Shown: positions 51,720 through 61,024 of the stretch, one piece after another
Numbering within the stretch: position 1 is the stretch's first letter
Layout: every line of letters starts with the position of its first letter
DNA from: Oceanobacillus damuensis
Lineage (GTDB): Bacteria; Bacillota; Bacilli; Bacillales; Amphibacillaceae
Assembly: GCF_001618145.1 (NCBI RefSeq)
Contig: NZ_KV392044.1
Coordinates: forward strand, 21,864 to 85,863
Length of the DNA stretch: 64,000 nt
Direction of reading: 5' to 3'
The notes under the pieces: model-generated
What the model was told of the DNA's origin: nothing
Database searches by the model: none
The model's input: only the letters and a program-made list of their open reading frames with translations
Translations under genes and position numbers: made by a program

Positions 51720-52090
51720 CTAGAGGTCTACGCGGAGCAACGACAGTTTCAGACAATAATGCAGATCAAATGCTGGAAAACACGAGAAAACTGGTTGAAG
51801 AAATGGTGGAAATTAATAATATTGAACCCAATGATATTTCCCATGTTTTTATCTCTGTAACGAGAGATTTGAATGCAGGATTTCCTGCAAAAGCACTTAG
51901 AGAAATCGAGGGATGGACTTATGTTCCTGTTATGTGTATGGCAGAAATAGATGTACCTGGAAGTCTGCCAAAATGTATACGCGTAATGATGGTCGTAAAT
52001 ACAAATGAAGCGCAGGAAAGCATCCAGCATGTTTTTCATAATGATGCAGTAAAATTACGCCCTGATTTAGTAAAGAATAAAGGAGAATAA
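51716..52090 (+). CDS. aroH: Chorismate mutase AroH
   Basis: 124 residues of the monofunctional pseudo-alpha/beta-barrel type. Active-site Arg in RGLRGATTV (Arg7-type) and ISVTRDLNAGFPAKALRE, plus MCMAEIDVPGSLPKCIRV. It rearranges chorismate to prephenate. In B. subtilis aroH is followed by trpEDCFBA, whereas here hisC comes only three bases later. Confidence 0.95.
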   Translation: MTRGLRGATTVSDNNADQMLENTRKLVEEMVEINNIEPNDISHVFISVTRDLNAGFPAKALREIEGWTYVPVMCMAEIDVPGSLPKCIRVMMVVNTNEAQESIQHVFHNDAVKLRPDLVKNKGE

Positions 52091-52093
52091 CTT

Positions 52094-53197
52094 ATGGAAG
52101 GCAAACCTATTCTAAATCAACTCAGCCCATATAAGCAGGGAAAACAAACAAAAGAAATACAGGAAGAATTCGGATTGAATCATATCGTAAAGCTCGCTTC
52201 AAATGAAAATCCATATGGTTATTCAGAACAGGTAAAAGACGTCCTTTCTGACGGACTGCCAGAATTTAATATCTATCCGGATGGTTATACAGGGGAAGTA
52301 AGAATGGCTTTAAGCGATAAATTAAACATTCAACCAAACCAATTAATATTTGGGAGTGGTACGGAAGAAGTCATTCAATTACTTTGCCGCTCTTTTCTGC
52401 AGCCCGGGTCAAATGTAGTAATGGCTGCACCAACTTTTCCACAATATAAGCATTATGCATTGATTGAAGGGGCAACGGTAAGAGAAATTCCAACAGATGA
52501 ACATGGCTACCATGACTTGGATCGTATGCTTGAAGCGATTGATGAAAGCACGAAAATTGTATGGCTTTGTTCGCCCAATAATCCTACCGGGGCAGTTATT
52601 CCAAAAGACGATTTTCTGTCATTTATGAGTAAATGTCCAAAACACGTGCTGGTAGCTTTTGATGAAGCTTATTATGAATATATGGATAAGGAAGCAGACC
52701 CAGATGCCTTATCCCATATGGATAACTATGAGAACCTGATCACGATGCGTACGTTTTCGAAAGCATATGGGTTAGCGGGACTCCGTATCGGATACGGAAT
52801 CTCAAGCAGCGACATTATAACAACGTTGGATAAAGTCAGAGGTCCATTCAATACTACATCCATTGCCCAAAAAGCAGCCGTCATCGCTCTTGGAGATCAA
52901 GCGTTTATCGAGAATACCTATGAAAAAAATAAAACCGTAAAAGCTTCTTTTGAAACGTTCCTGGATCGCATCAAGTGGCCATATTATGATTCTGAAACAA
53001 ACTTTTTACTTGTTTCCACGCCCGTGAGCGGAATGGAGGTTTTTCAATATCTGATAGAAAACGGATTTATTGTCAGACCAGGTGAATTACTTGGGATACC
53101 AAATACAGTAAGAATCTCCCTTGGAACAGAAGAAGATATGAAAGAACTTCAGCAATTACTTTTAAAATTTCATGAAGAAAAAGCGAAGGTGCAATAA
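52094..53197 (+). CDS. hisC: Histidinol-phosphate / aromatic aminotransferase
   Basis: 367 residues, fold-type I PLP enzyme. LASNENPYGYS at the N-terminus, CSPNNPTGAVI, DEAYYEY, the PLP Lys in TFSKAYGLAGLRIGYG and RPGELLGIPNTVRISLG at the end. Enzymes at this locus serve both histidine and tyrosine/phenylalanine synthesis. Its stop overlaps the tyrA start (taATG). Confidence 0.92.
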   Translation: MEGKPILNQLSPYKQGKQTKEIQEEFGLNHIVKLASNENPYGYSEQVKDVLSDGLPEFNIYPDGYTGEVRMALSDKLNIQPNQLIFGSGTEEVIQLLCRSFLQPGSNVVMAAPTFPQYKHYALIEGATVREIPTDEHGYHDLDRMLEAIDESTKIVWLCSPNNPTGAVIPKDDFLSFMSKCPKHVLVAFDEAYYEYMDKEADPDALSHMDNYENLITMRTFSKAYGLAGLRIGYGISSSDIITTLDKVRGPFNTTSIAQKAAVIALGDQAFIENTYEKNKTVKASFETFLDRIKWPYYDSETNFLLVSTPVSGMEVFQYLIENGFIVRPGELLGIPNTVRISLGTEEDMKELQQLLLKFHEEKAKVQ

Positions 53198-54300
53198 TGG
53201 AAAAAGTCAATATACTCGTTGCCGGCTTGGGATTGATTGGGGGATCTCTTGCTAAGAGTATGGCAGCAGCAAAAAAAAATCATATTATAGGTTATGACCT
53301 CAACAAGGAATCATTGCAATTCGCTCTATTAAACGGGATCATTCATGAATCAAGTACAAATTTTGCTGAATCTGCATCGAAGGCAGACTTTATTATATTG
53401 GCCGCTCCTATTTCCGAGACAATTTCTTTGATGAAAGAAATAAATACAATCCGCTTTTATAAGAATGTGATTGTCACGGATACAGCATCTGTTAAAAGTC
53501 CGATTATTGATGCAGCGAAACATTTTACCAATGAAAAGATCACGTTTATTGGCGGTCATCCAATGGCAGGCTCTCACAAGAAAGGTGTTCAGGCTGCGAA
53601 AGCCCATTTATTCGAAAACGCGATCTATGTGCTTTCCCCTGTAAAGGAAAGCAGTGAAGCTGAAGTGAAAGCCTTACAGGAAATTCTGATGAATACCAAA
53701 AGCAAATTTGTCGTTTTGAAGCCGGATGAGCATGATGAAATGACGGGAGTGGTTTCTCATTTCCCTCATCTAATTGCTTCCTCATTAGTTCACCAGGCAA
53801 AAAAATGGGAAAATACCCATTCATTCTTACCCAAGCTGGCTGCAGGTGGATTTCGGGATATTACAAGAATCGCTTCAAGTAATCCTAAAATGTGGCAGGA
53901 CATCTTCTACCACAATAGAAATAAGATGTCTATTCTACTGGAAGAGTGGATTGCAGAAATGAAGGATTTGAAGGTTCTGCTCGATAATGATCAGAAGGAA
54001 CAAATGATTACATACCTTGAAAGAGCAAAGCTTTATCGTGATGGGCTGGCCGAATCAGAAAAAGGGGCCATCCCTTCCTTTTACGATGTGTATGTTGATA
54101 TCCGTGACCAGACCGGGACACTTGCATCTGTCGTTCAATTACTTGCAGATGAAGATGTCAGTATTAAAAACATCGAAATTCTTGAAGTTCGGGAAGATAT
54201 CATGGGGGTCTTGAGATTGAGCTTCTATACAAAAGAGGCCCAATTAAAAAGCTCAACATTATTGAAAAGCAAAGGTTATGAAACAATGATCCAACAATAG
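53197..54300 (+). CDS. tyrA: Prephenate dehydrogenase
   Basis: 367 residues. NAD-binding VAGLGLIGGSLAKSM, catalytic segment GGHPMAGSHKKGV (active-site His), VVSHFPHLIASSL, helical dimer domain, and a C-terminal ACT domain (VYVDIRDQTGTLASVVQLLADED), which usually gives tyrosine feedback. It oxidatively decarboxylates prephenate to 4-hydroxyphenylpyruvate. Confidence 0.94.
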   Translation: MEKVNILVAGLGLIGGSLAKSMAAAKKNHIIGYDLNKESLQFALLNGIIHESSTNFAESASKADFIILAAPISETISLMKEINTIRFYKNVIVTDTASVKSPIIDAAKHFTNEKITFIGGHPMAGSHKKGVQAAKAHLFENAIYVLSPVKESSEAEVKALQEILMNTKSKFVVLKPDEHDEMTGVVSHFPHLIASSLVHQAKKWENTHSFLPKLAAGGFRDITRIASSNPKMWQDIFYHNRNKMSILLEEWIAEMKDLKVLLDNDQKEQMITYLERAKLYRDGLAESEKGAIPSFYDVYVDIRDQTGTLASVVQLLADEDVSIKNIEILEVREDIMGVLRLSFYTKEAQLKSSTLLKSKGYETMIQQ

Positions 54301-54326
54301 AAAACGGTGGTAAAGGAGTGGTTACA

Positions 54327-55613
54327 GTGAACGAAAAAGTACTTAAACCTTTTAATCAGGCTTTGTCCGGCGAAATCAATATTCCAGGTGATAAATCGAT
54401 TTCCCATCGTGCAGTAATTTTCGGCTCTCTTGCTCAGGGAACTACAAAAGTCACCCATTTTTTAGATGGGGAAGATTGTATGAGAACCGTAAATGCTTTT
54501 CGTGAAATGGGAGTGACTATACAAGAGGATGGGGAAAGTCTTGTCATTGAAAGTAATGGAATATCTGCTTTGTCCGAACCGAAACAGCCTTTAAATTTCG
54601 GTAATTCAGGGACAACAACAAGGCTTATGCTCGGAATACTTTCCGGACTGCCATTCTTTACAACCGTCTTTGGTGATGATTCGTTGTCAAGACGGCCAAT
54701 GAATCGTGTTGTCAACCCATTAAGGCAAATGGGAGCAAATATAGATGGAAGAAATAGCGGAAATTTACTTCCTTTATCAGTAAAAGGAAGTAAACTCAAA
54801 TGTATTGACTATACCTTGCCGGTTAAAAGTGCACAGGTCAAGTCCGCAATCCTTTTGGCCGGCCTCCTGGCTGAAGGGGAAACGAGGGTGACCGAACAAA
54901 CTCCTACAAGGAATCACACAGAGAATATGCTTAAAGCTTTTGGTGCTGATATTACTTCCGATGGGTATACGACTGTCATTACAGGAAAAAACCAATTGAA
55001 GGCAACAAATGTCCATGTTCCGGGTGATATTTCATCTGCAGCTTTCTTTCTTGTTGCTGGAGCTATTGTTCCTGGCAGTAAACTTCGTCTGAAAAACACC
55101 GGGTTAAACGAGACAAGAAACGGAATAATCGAAGTGCTTCAAAAAATGGGGGCAAATATAGCAATCGAAAATGAACGAACTGTCAGCGGGGAATTGATAG
55201 GTGACATCCAAATTTCCTATCACTCATTAAAAGGAATAACCATTGAAGGTGAAATCATTCCAAGGTTAATTGATGAAATACCTGTCATTGCCTTGCTTGC
55301 CAGTCAGGCTGAAGGAACGACAATCATTAAAGATGCAGAAGAGCTCCGAGTCAAAGAAACGGATAGGATAACTGCTGTCTGCGATGTTTTAAATACGTTG
55401 GGCGCAAATATCACACCAACAGAGGATGGTATGGTTATAGAAGGGAAAACCAAGCTGAATGGTGGCAGCATTTCCTCCTACGACGACCATCGCATCGCCA
55501 TGATGGGAGCCATCGCTTCATTAATAACGGCAGATGATGTAATAATAGACGATATATCCTGTATTTCCATTTCCTACCCTGATTTTTTCAAGGACCTGAA
55601 ATCACTGAAATAA
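54327..55613 (+). CDS. aroA: 3-phosphoshikimate 1-carboxyvinyltransferase (EPSP synthase)
   Basis: 428 residues. GDKSISHRAVIFG at the N-terminus, GNSGTTTRLMLGIL, the SAQVKSAILLAGLLAEG block and ELRVKETDRI. It makes EPSP from shikimate-3-phosphate and PEP (named aroE in B. subtilis). The start is GTG 54327, eight bases after AAAGGAG. The segment LFAL...-type class markers cannot be assigned by eye. It ends the aro operon; a terminator follows. Confidence 0.94.
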   Translation: MNEKVLKPFNQALSGEINIPGDKSISHRAVIFGSLAQGTTKVTHFLDGEDCMRTVNAFREMGVTIQEDGESLVIESNGISALSEPKQPLNFGNSGTTTRLMLGILSGLPFFTTVFGDDSLSRRPMNRVVNPLRQMGANIDGRNSGNLLPLSVKGSKLKCIDYTLPVKSAQVKSAILLAGLLAEGETRVTEQTPTRNHTENMLKAFGADITSDGYTTVITGKNQLKATNVHVPGDISSAAFFLVAGAIVPGSKLRLKNTGLNETRNGIIEVLQKMGANIAIENERTVSGELIGDIQISYHSLKGITIEGEIIPRLIDEIPVIALLASQAEGTTIIKDAEELRVKETDRITAVCDVLNTLGANITPTEDGMVIEGKTKLNGGSISSYDDHRIAMMGAIASLITADDVIIDDISCISISYPDFFKDLKSLK

Positions 55614-55631
55614 CTTAGTACTTACCTTATT

Positions 55632-55662
55632 AAAGAATCTGCAAGCCTGCAGATTCTTTTTA
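55632..55662 (+). terminator. Terminator of the aro operon
   Basis: AAAGAATCTGCA pairs with TGCAGATTCTTT around AGCC, then T-rich. Confidence 0.87.
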
Positions 55663-55749
55663 ATTCGCAAATTTGAACTAACACCCCGTTTTCGGTATTA
55701 TTAAAGCTGACAACAGTTATATTTTGCAGTTTTAGAGAGGATGTTCATT

Positions 55750-57018
55750 ATGGACACCATTATGGAAGCAGTACAGCTAGTAGAAAACAATCAAACCGAG
55801 AAAGCAATCAACCTGCTTGATAACTATTTGACAAAAGCAAATGTTGATGAAAAATATACGATAGCGGAACTTTACATGCAATGGGGATTTCTTCAGGAAG
55901 CCCGACTGATATTAGAAGAATTACTCCAGCAATTTCCTGAAGAAAACGATCTTAAAATCTCCCTTGCCGATATATTTATCGAGTTGGAAGAGGACGAACC
56001 GGCAATCACGCTGCTGAATGAGATTGAAAGAGATGATCCGGCTTATATACAAGCGCTTGTTCAACTTGCAGATTTATATCAGGCACAAGGATTATTTGAG
56101 GTATCTGAACAAAAGTTGCTCACAGCCAAGCAACTGTCACCAAATGAGGTTGTAATCGATTTTGCGCTAGGGGAATTGTATTTTTCCATTGGCGAATATG
56201 TGAAAGCAATTACCTATTACGAAAAAGTGAAAAACAACCAAAATGAAGTCGGCCACATTTCATTGGATGACCGGCTCGGTGAATCTTATGCAGCAGCAGG
56301 GGAATATGAAAAGGCACTGACCTATTTTAAAGAAGACGGAAACGAAAATGCCGATAAGTTTTTTAAGCATGGGGTAACAGCATACCAGGCAGATAGAACA
56401 GATATTGCCATCAAGGCCTGGGAACATGTTCTGGAAATCGATGAAGATTATCATACTGTCTATTATCAACTCGCCAAAGCATATGAGGGCGAGGGTTTGG
56501 TTGAAGAGGCACTTGAGATAGCTAAAAAAGGAATTGAAAGAGATGCTTTTAATAAGGAGTTATATTTTATAGCTGGTTCTGTCGCCCATCAATTGGGACA
56601 GGATGACGAAAGTGAAAAATTCATTCGTGAAGCAATTGCACTTGATCCCGATTACAAAGAGGCCGTTCTCTTTTCGGTTGAGCTTTTCAAAAAGAACGGA
56701 AGCTTTTCGAAAATAAGCGAATTGTTATTGGAAATTAAAAAAACCGGTGCAGATGACCCATTATATGATTGGGAACTTGCTCGGGCATTTAATGAAAATG
56801 AATGGTTTGAGGAGGCATTAAAATACTACCGTGAAGCATATAATAGTTTAAATCAGGATAGTGATTTCCTAAAGGAATACGGTTACTTCCTAACTGAAGA
56901 GGGCAGGATTAAAGATGCCATACCGATCTTTGAGTCCTATTGTTCACTGCAACCTCTCGATGAAGATGCTGAAGCATATCTGAGCCGTTTAAAACAAACG
57001 TATGAATGGGATCAATAG
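55750..57018 (+). CDS. ypiA: Tetratricopeptide-repeat protein YpiA
   Basis: 422 residues of helical TPR repeats throughout; repeats near 70-330 include ALVQLADLYQAQGLFEVSEQKL, FALGELYFSIGEYVKAITYYEKV, DRLGESYAAAGEYEKALTYF and YQLAKAYEGEGLVEEALEIA. No enzyme domain. It probably acts as a scaffold; neighbours ypiB and the qcr genes are conserved companions. ATG 55750 is nine bases after AGAGAGG. Function is not established from sequence. Confidence 0.87.
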   Translation: MDTIMEAVQLVENNQTEKAINLLDNYLTKANVDEKYTIAELYMQWGFLQEARLILEELLQQFPEENDLKISLADIFIELEEDEPAITLLNEIERDDPAYIQALVQLADLYQAQGLFEVSEQKLLTAKQLSPNEVVIDFALGELYFSIGEYVKAITYYEKVKNNQNEVGHISLDDRLGESYAAAGEYEKALTYFKEDGNENADKFFKHGVTAYQADRTDIAIKAWEHVLEIDEDYHTVYYQLAKAYEGEGLVEEALEIAKKGIERDAFNKELYFIAGSVAHQLGQDDESEKFIREAIALDPDYKEAVLFSVELFKKNGSFSKISELLLEIKKTGADDPLYDWELARAFNENEWFEEALKYYREAYNSLNQDSDFLKEYGYFLTEEGRIKDAIPIFESYCSLQPLDEDAEAYLSRLKQTYEWDQ

Positions 57019-57048
57019 TATCTTGTAATTTAAGAAGGGGGGAAAACG

Positions 57049-57618
57049 ATGATATCTCCTGTAACAGCGAAGGACAAAAAAAGCTTCATCCAGTGGTTCC
57101 TGAATCATTATCGTCTGAAAAAACGTGAAAGTGTATGGATACTTAACTACCTTGTCAACCACAATGAGCTGCTGGCAAATGTCCATTTTGTCAGAGATGT
57201 GAAATATTGTCCAAGAGGAATCATGATGACCAGTCACTGTTCAGAAGAAGTACCTTTTCGCTTTTATAAAAACCACCTTGTTACGACAGATGCTGAAAAA
57301 TCTTTCCATGAGATCAGACTGAACCAGAATGAACCTTTATATTTGCAATTAAATTTCAAAAAATCAAATCAGCATTCATACTATGCATCCGTCCTTGAAG
57401 AAAATCCTTTTATTCCTGTGGACTACTATATAACGAATCATGATAAAGACCTTGCCAATCAAATACTGAGTCATTCACTATATGAATATAAAAAAAATAG
57501 CTTACTGACGGAAATCGACCGTGCCCTCGATGACATGAATCTGGAAGAATTCCAGCGTCTGACAGATAGATTAAACGAGTTAAAATCATCAAATTTCAAT
57601 CAGCCTGACCATAAGTAG
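57049..57618 (+). CDS. ypiB: UPF0302 family protein YpiB (ReoY-type)
   Basis: 189 residues. FIQWFLNHYRLKKRESVWILNYL, VKYCPRGIMMTSHC and a C-terminal helical domain (LLTEIDRALDDMNLEEFQRLTDRLNEL) define the YpiB/UPF0302 family. In Listeria the homologue ReoY, with ReoM, controls ClpCP-dependent breakdown of MurA and so murein synthesis. The MecB adaptor of ClpC is also encoded in this window. A terminator overlaps the end. Confidence 0.86.
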   Translation: MISPVTAKDKKSFIQWFLNHYRLKKRESVWILNYLVNHNELLANVHFVRDVKYCPRGIMMTSHCSEEVPFRFYKNHLVTTDAEKSFHEIRLNQNEPLYLQLNFKKSNQHSYYASVLEENPFIPVDYYITNHDKDLANQILSHSLYEYKKNSLLTEIDRALDDMNLEEFQRLTDRLNELKSSNFNQPDHK

Positions 57619-57638
57619 GAACAGGTTGATTTTTTTTG
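57598..57638 (+). terminator. Terminator after ypiB
   Basis: AATCAGCCTG pairs with CAGGTTGATT and is followed by a run of T; the stem includes the last codons and stop of ypiB. Confidence 0.75.
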
Positions 57639-57712
57639 CCTATATAAGATAAGATTTATGAATGGGACAATATGTAAGCAACAAGTAAAAAGCCATGAAA
57701 GGAAGATGACCG

Positions 57713-58174
57713 ATGAAATGGAGAAAAGATGATCTCCAGCAATATGTACAAGCTAAAGAATATATAGATACGATTCTCTTGCCATTAATCCCTATCCAGC
57801 TTTCCAAAGATGATCAGGCTGAAAAATATGCCTCTCAAGCTGAGGTGATGCATATTCTGGCAAATGAAATTGAGAAAGAGCTGACAGGAAGAATCATGCT
57901 TGCACCGAGCTATCATTACTTAAATTCAGCAGATAAAAACACGGAGATCCACCGCCTGAAAATGTGGGCTGAGGATATGAAAGAGCAGCCGTTTTCACAA
58001 ATCGTACACATAACCTTTGATTCAGGCTGGAAGAAGCATGAGAAGGATATAAACGACAATCTTTTATGGATTCCGGCTGTACAGGCAGGGGAAATAAACT
58101 CAAAAGAAATGCACCGTATAATTCGTGACCAAGTAGGACAGACTGCTGAATTGATTCGTTCTTACTGGCAATAA
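57713..58174 (+). CDS. ypiF: DUF2487 family protein YpiF
   Basis: 153 residues, soluble. MKWRKDDLQQYVQAKEYIDTILLPLIP and ILANEIEKELTGRIMLAPSYHYL are typical of the YpiF family, which regularly lies upstream of qcrABC. No catalytic motif recognised and no membrane segment. GGAAGATG precedes the ATG. Function unknown. Confidence 0.84.
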   Translation: MKWRKDDLQQYVQAKEYIDTILLPLIPIQLSKDDQAEKYASQAEVMHILANEIEKELTGRIMLAPSYHYLNSADKNTEIHRLKMWAEDMKEQPFSQIVHITFDSGWKKHEKDINDNLLWIPAVQAGEINSKEMHRIIRDQVGQTAELIRSYWQ

Positions 58175-58240
58175 TGTGACGGATTCAATCAAAAAATCCA
58201 GAAATTTGTCTAATCTTTTGCCACTGAATATGGTTTTAGA

Positions 58241-58269
58241 TTGACCGAATAAAAAGATTGCGCTATCAT
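58241..58269 (+). promoter_or_regulatory. Promoter of qcrABC
   Basis: TTGACC (58241-58246), 17 bases, TATCAT (58264-58269), 68 bases before qcrA. Confidence 0.65.
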
Positions 58270-58336
58270 TGTATTGTCCTAGTAATCTGAAATAAATTGC
58301 ATAAGTCCGTGATTAATGTAAAGAGGGGGGAAAATC

Positions 58337-58849
58337 ATGAGTGATGAAAAACAGCAAGTATCCCGTAGACAGTTTCTAAACTATACGCTTACAGGGGTAG
58401 GGGGGTTTATGGCAGCCGGCCTGCTTATTTCTCCGATAAGAATGGCGGTCGATCCTGTCCTGAAGGATTCCTCAGCAGGTGATCTTGCAAACGTAGGTTT
58501 AGCTGTTGAAGATATTACTTCAGAGCCTCAGCGAATTGATTGGAGCGTTAACCAGGTAGATGGCTGGTATGAATCTGAAGTTAATCGCTCTGCATGGGTT
58601 TATCGAAATGACGATGATGAAATTGTAGCTTTTTCCCCAATTTGTAAACACTTAGGTTGTGTTGTTTCATGGGAAGGCAGTGAACAGCATCCAAACGAGT
58701 ATTTCTGCCCATGTCATGATGGACGCTATTACAAGGATGGGACCAATGTTCCTGGTACACCACCATTAGCTCCATTGGATGAATATGAGCAGGAAGTCAG
58801 GGATGGCATGTTATTCCTGGGCGATGCGAGACCACGAGGGGAGGCGTAA
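58337..58849 (+). CDS. qcrA: Menaquinol:cytochrome c reductase Rieske subunit
   Basis: 170 residues. N-terminal twin-arginine-like SRRQFLNYTLTG followed by a membrane helix, then the Rieske [2Fe-2S] fold with CKHLGC and CPCHDG, supplying two Cys and two His ligands plus the disulfide pair. It takes electrons from menaquinol at the outer face of the membrane. First gene of the qcrABC operon. Confidence 0.95.
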   Translation: MSDEKQQVSRRQFLNYTLTGVGGFMAAGLLISPIRMAVDPVLKDSSAGDLANVGLAVEDITSEPQRIDWSVNQVDGWYESEVNRSAWVYRNDDDEIVAFSPICKHLGCVVSWEGSEQHPNEYFCPCHDGRYYKDGTNVPGTPPLAPLDEYEQEVRDGMLFLGDARPRGEA

Positions 58850-58855
58850 TGATTT

Positions 58856-59530
58856 ATGTTACAGAAAATATATGATTGGATTGATGATCGTATAGATATT
58901 ACGCCGATATGGCGGGATATTGCCGATCATGAAGTTCCAGAGCATGTTAACCCGGCCCATCATTTTTCTGCGTTTGTTTACTGCTTCGGGGGATTAACCT
59001 TTTTCGTTGTAGTAATTCAAATCCTTTCCGGAATGTTTCTGACAATGTACTATGTTCCGGATATTGAAAATGCCTGGCAGTCCGTTTATTATTTGCAAAC
59101 TGAGGTAGCTCATGGACAAATAGTAAGGGGAATGCACCATTGGGGCGCCAGTGTTGTTATTGTAATGCTATTATTACATACGTTACGCGTATTCTTCCAA
59201 GGTGCTTATAAAAAACCACGTGAACTTAACTGGGTAGTTGGAGTGCTGATCTTTTTCGTAATGCTCGGTTTAGGTTTTACTGGTTATCTATTACCTTGGG
59301 ACAACAAAGCTTATTTCGCAACACAGGTTGGACTGGAAATTGCTGAACAGGTTCCGTTTATCGGAATGCAATTAAAAACATTATTGGCTGGAGATGCAAC
59401 AATTGTCGGTGCACAGACATTGACCCGATTCTTTGCAATCCATGTATTCTTCCTGCCGGCAGCATTATTTGCACTATTGGCAGTACACTTTATCTTAATT
59501 CGCAGACAAGGTATATCCGGACCACTATAG
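58856..59530 (+). CDS. qcrB: Menaquinol:cytochrome c reductase cytochrome b subunit
   Basis: 224 residues, four membrane helices, as in b6-type cytochromes. Haem-ligand His residues lie in HGQIVRGMHHWGA (with VMLLLHTLRVF) and FFAIHVFFLPAALF-type helices; GLGFTGYLLPWD is conserved. GGGGAGG lies upstream; the gene starts six bases after qcrA. Confidence 0.95.
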   Translation: MLQKIYDWIDDRIDITPIWRDIADHEVPEHVNPAHHFSAFVYCFGGLTFFVVVIQILSGMFLTMYYVPDIENAWQSVYYLQTEVAHGQIVRGMHHWGASVVIVMLLLHTLRVFFQGAYKKPRELNWVVGVLIFFVMLGLGFTGYLLPWDNKAYFATQVGLEIAEQVPFIGMQLKTLLAGDATIVGAQTLTRFFAIHVFFLPAALFALLAVHFILIRRQGISGPL

Positions 59531-59545
59531 AAAGGAGGGCAAGTG

Positions 59546-60319
59546 ATGCATAAGGGTAAAGGTATGAAATTTGTCGGAGATTCACGTATCTCTGCTGAAA
59601 GGAAACCAAATATACCGAAAGATTATTCTGAGTATCCTGGAAGGACAGAAGCTTTTTGGCCCAACTTTTTATTAAAAGAATGGTTGGCTGGTGCAGTCTT
59701 TCTAGTTGGGTTTTTATGTTTGACATTAGCTCATCCATCACCACTTGAAGGGATGGCTGATCCAACAGATGCAGCTTATATACCTCTGCCAGATTGGTAC
59801 TTCTTATTTCTGTACGAACTATTAAAATATGAATTTGCAAGTGGAGACTGGACGCTTATGGGTATCCTGATTCTACCGGGAATCGCATTTGGTGCACTCC
59901 TGCTTGCACCATTCCTGGACAATGGTCCTGGACGCAGGCCGCATCAACGTCCTGTTGCTGTTGGAATGATGCTGCTAGGATTGGTGTCAGTAATCTGGTT
60001 AACGTATACTTCCGCAGCACATGTTGATTGGGAAGGCCGTGCAGAAGCGAACAAGCCAGTTCCGACAGCTGAAGTCGACATCGACACAGAGCATCCTGGC
60101 TATGCTTCCTATGAAAACAGCTGCCTCGCATGTCATGGCGCTGAATTGGAAGGTGGAGCAGGTCCTTCACTTGTTGGATTAGACCTTTCGGCTGAAGAAA
60201 TTGCTGATATTGCAGTAAACGGTATTGGCTCTATGCCACCTGACCAGTTCCAGGGATCTGATGAAGAGCTCGAACAGTTAGTTGACTTTATTATTACCGT
60301 TAATGAATCCGCAGAATAA
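59546..60319 (+). CDS. qcrC: Menaquinol:cytochrome c reductase cytochrome b/c subunit
   Basis: 257 residues. Subunit-IV-like first part with three membrane helices (PDWYFLFLYELLKYEF is the typical subunit IV motif), then a C-terminal cytochrome c domain with CLACHG near 192-197 and a Met ligand in GSMPPDQF. This fusion of subunit IV and cytochrome c is characteristic of Bacillus. Haem c attachment depends on ResABC, encoded earlier. AAAGGAGG precedes ATG 59546. Confidence 0.94.
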   Translation: MHKGKGMKFVGDSRISAERKPNIPKDYSEYPGRTEAFWPNFLLKEWLAGAVFLVGFLCLTLAHPSPLEGMADPTDAAYIPLPDWYFLFLYELLKYEFASGDWTLMGILILPGIAFGALLLAPFLDNGPGRRPHQRPVAVGMMLLGLVSVIWLTYTSAAHVDWEGRAEANKPVPTAEVDIDTEHPGYASYENSCLACHGAELEGGAGPSLVGLDLSAEEIADIAVNGIGSMPPDQFQGSDEELEQLVDFIITVNESAE

Positions 60320-60325
60320 TTTACT

Positions 60326-60365
60326 AAAACACCTTTACCATCTATGCTGGTGAAGGTGTTTTTAC
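60326..60365 (+). terminator. Terminator of qcrABC
   Basis: AAACACCTTTACCA pairs with TGGTGAAGGTGTTT around TCTATGC, then T. Confidence 0.87.
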
Positions 60366-60374
60366 ATAGTCATA

Positions 60375-60446
60375 TTAGAAAACTTGGCATACGCCGAGCC
60401 TTTGGGCGAATACCGTAGTTGCACTTATGCAAGTAAGAAAGGATAA
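60375..60446. repeat. Interspersed repeat, family B (copy 2)
   Basis: TTAGAAAACTTGGCATACG, GCCTTTGGGCGAATACCG and GCACTTATGCAAGTAAGAAAGG; it shares its start and end words with 48430-48495. Its last bases (AAGAAAGGA) form the ribosome-binding site of ypjA. Confidence 0.6.
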
Positions 60447-60451
60447 AAATA

Positions 60452-61024
60452 ATGATCAAATACATACTCCAGGACAAAAAATTCGTTTTTTTACTATTCC
60501 TGATTAATTTCTTTGGTACAATCTATGGTTATTATTGGTATAAGGGGCAACTTGCCATTACACCAGACATATTTTTGGTTTTTGTGCCGGATAGTCCTAC
60601 GGCGAGTTTATTCTTTACAATTTTTTTATTGTTTTTCCTGTTTGGCAGAAACCTTCCTTATATTGAAGCACTTTCTCTAATTACCTTATTTAAATACGGC
60701 ACATGGGCAGTGGTGATGAATCTGCTCACATTGATTGTGGAAGGATCTTTAGGATGGCAGGGGTATATGCTCATGGCTTCTCATGCTGGAATGGCCATTC
60801 AGGGGCTGCTTTACGCTCCTTTTTACAAAATCAAATTACGTCATATTGTAGTTGCTTCGATATGGACACTTCATAATGATGTCATTGATTATTTATTTGG
60901 GATGATGCCATCTTATTCTTCACTAAATAATTATATGAGTGAAATTGGTTATTTCACCTTTTGGCTGAGCATACTGTCTATTTTTATAGCTTATTGGTTG
61001 ACCATCGATCAAAAGCGGAGGTGA
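60452..61024 (+). CDS. ypjA: DUF1405 membrane protein YpjA
   Basis: 190 residues with about five or six membrane helices. INFFGTIYGYYWYKGQL near the N-terminus and LFKYGTWAVVMNL, SHAGMAIQGLLYAPFY and SIWTLHNDVIDY are characteristic of the family. It follows qcrC as in B. subtilis. Function unknown. The ribosome-binding site comes from one repeat (family B) and the final codons and stop (QKRR, TGA) lie in another (family A), so the true C-terminus may have been altered by repeat insertion. Confidence 0.83.
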   Translation: MIKYILQDKKFVFLLFLINFFGTIYGYYWYKGQLAITPDIFLVFVPDSPTASLFFTIFLLFFLFGRNLPYIEALSLITLFKYGTWAVVMNLLTLIVEGSLGWQGYMLMASHAGMAIQGLLYAPFYKIKLRHIVVASIWTLHNDVIDYLFGMMPSYSSLNNYMSEIGYFTFWLSILSIFIAYWLTIDQKRR

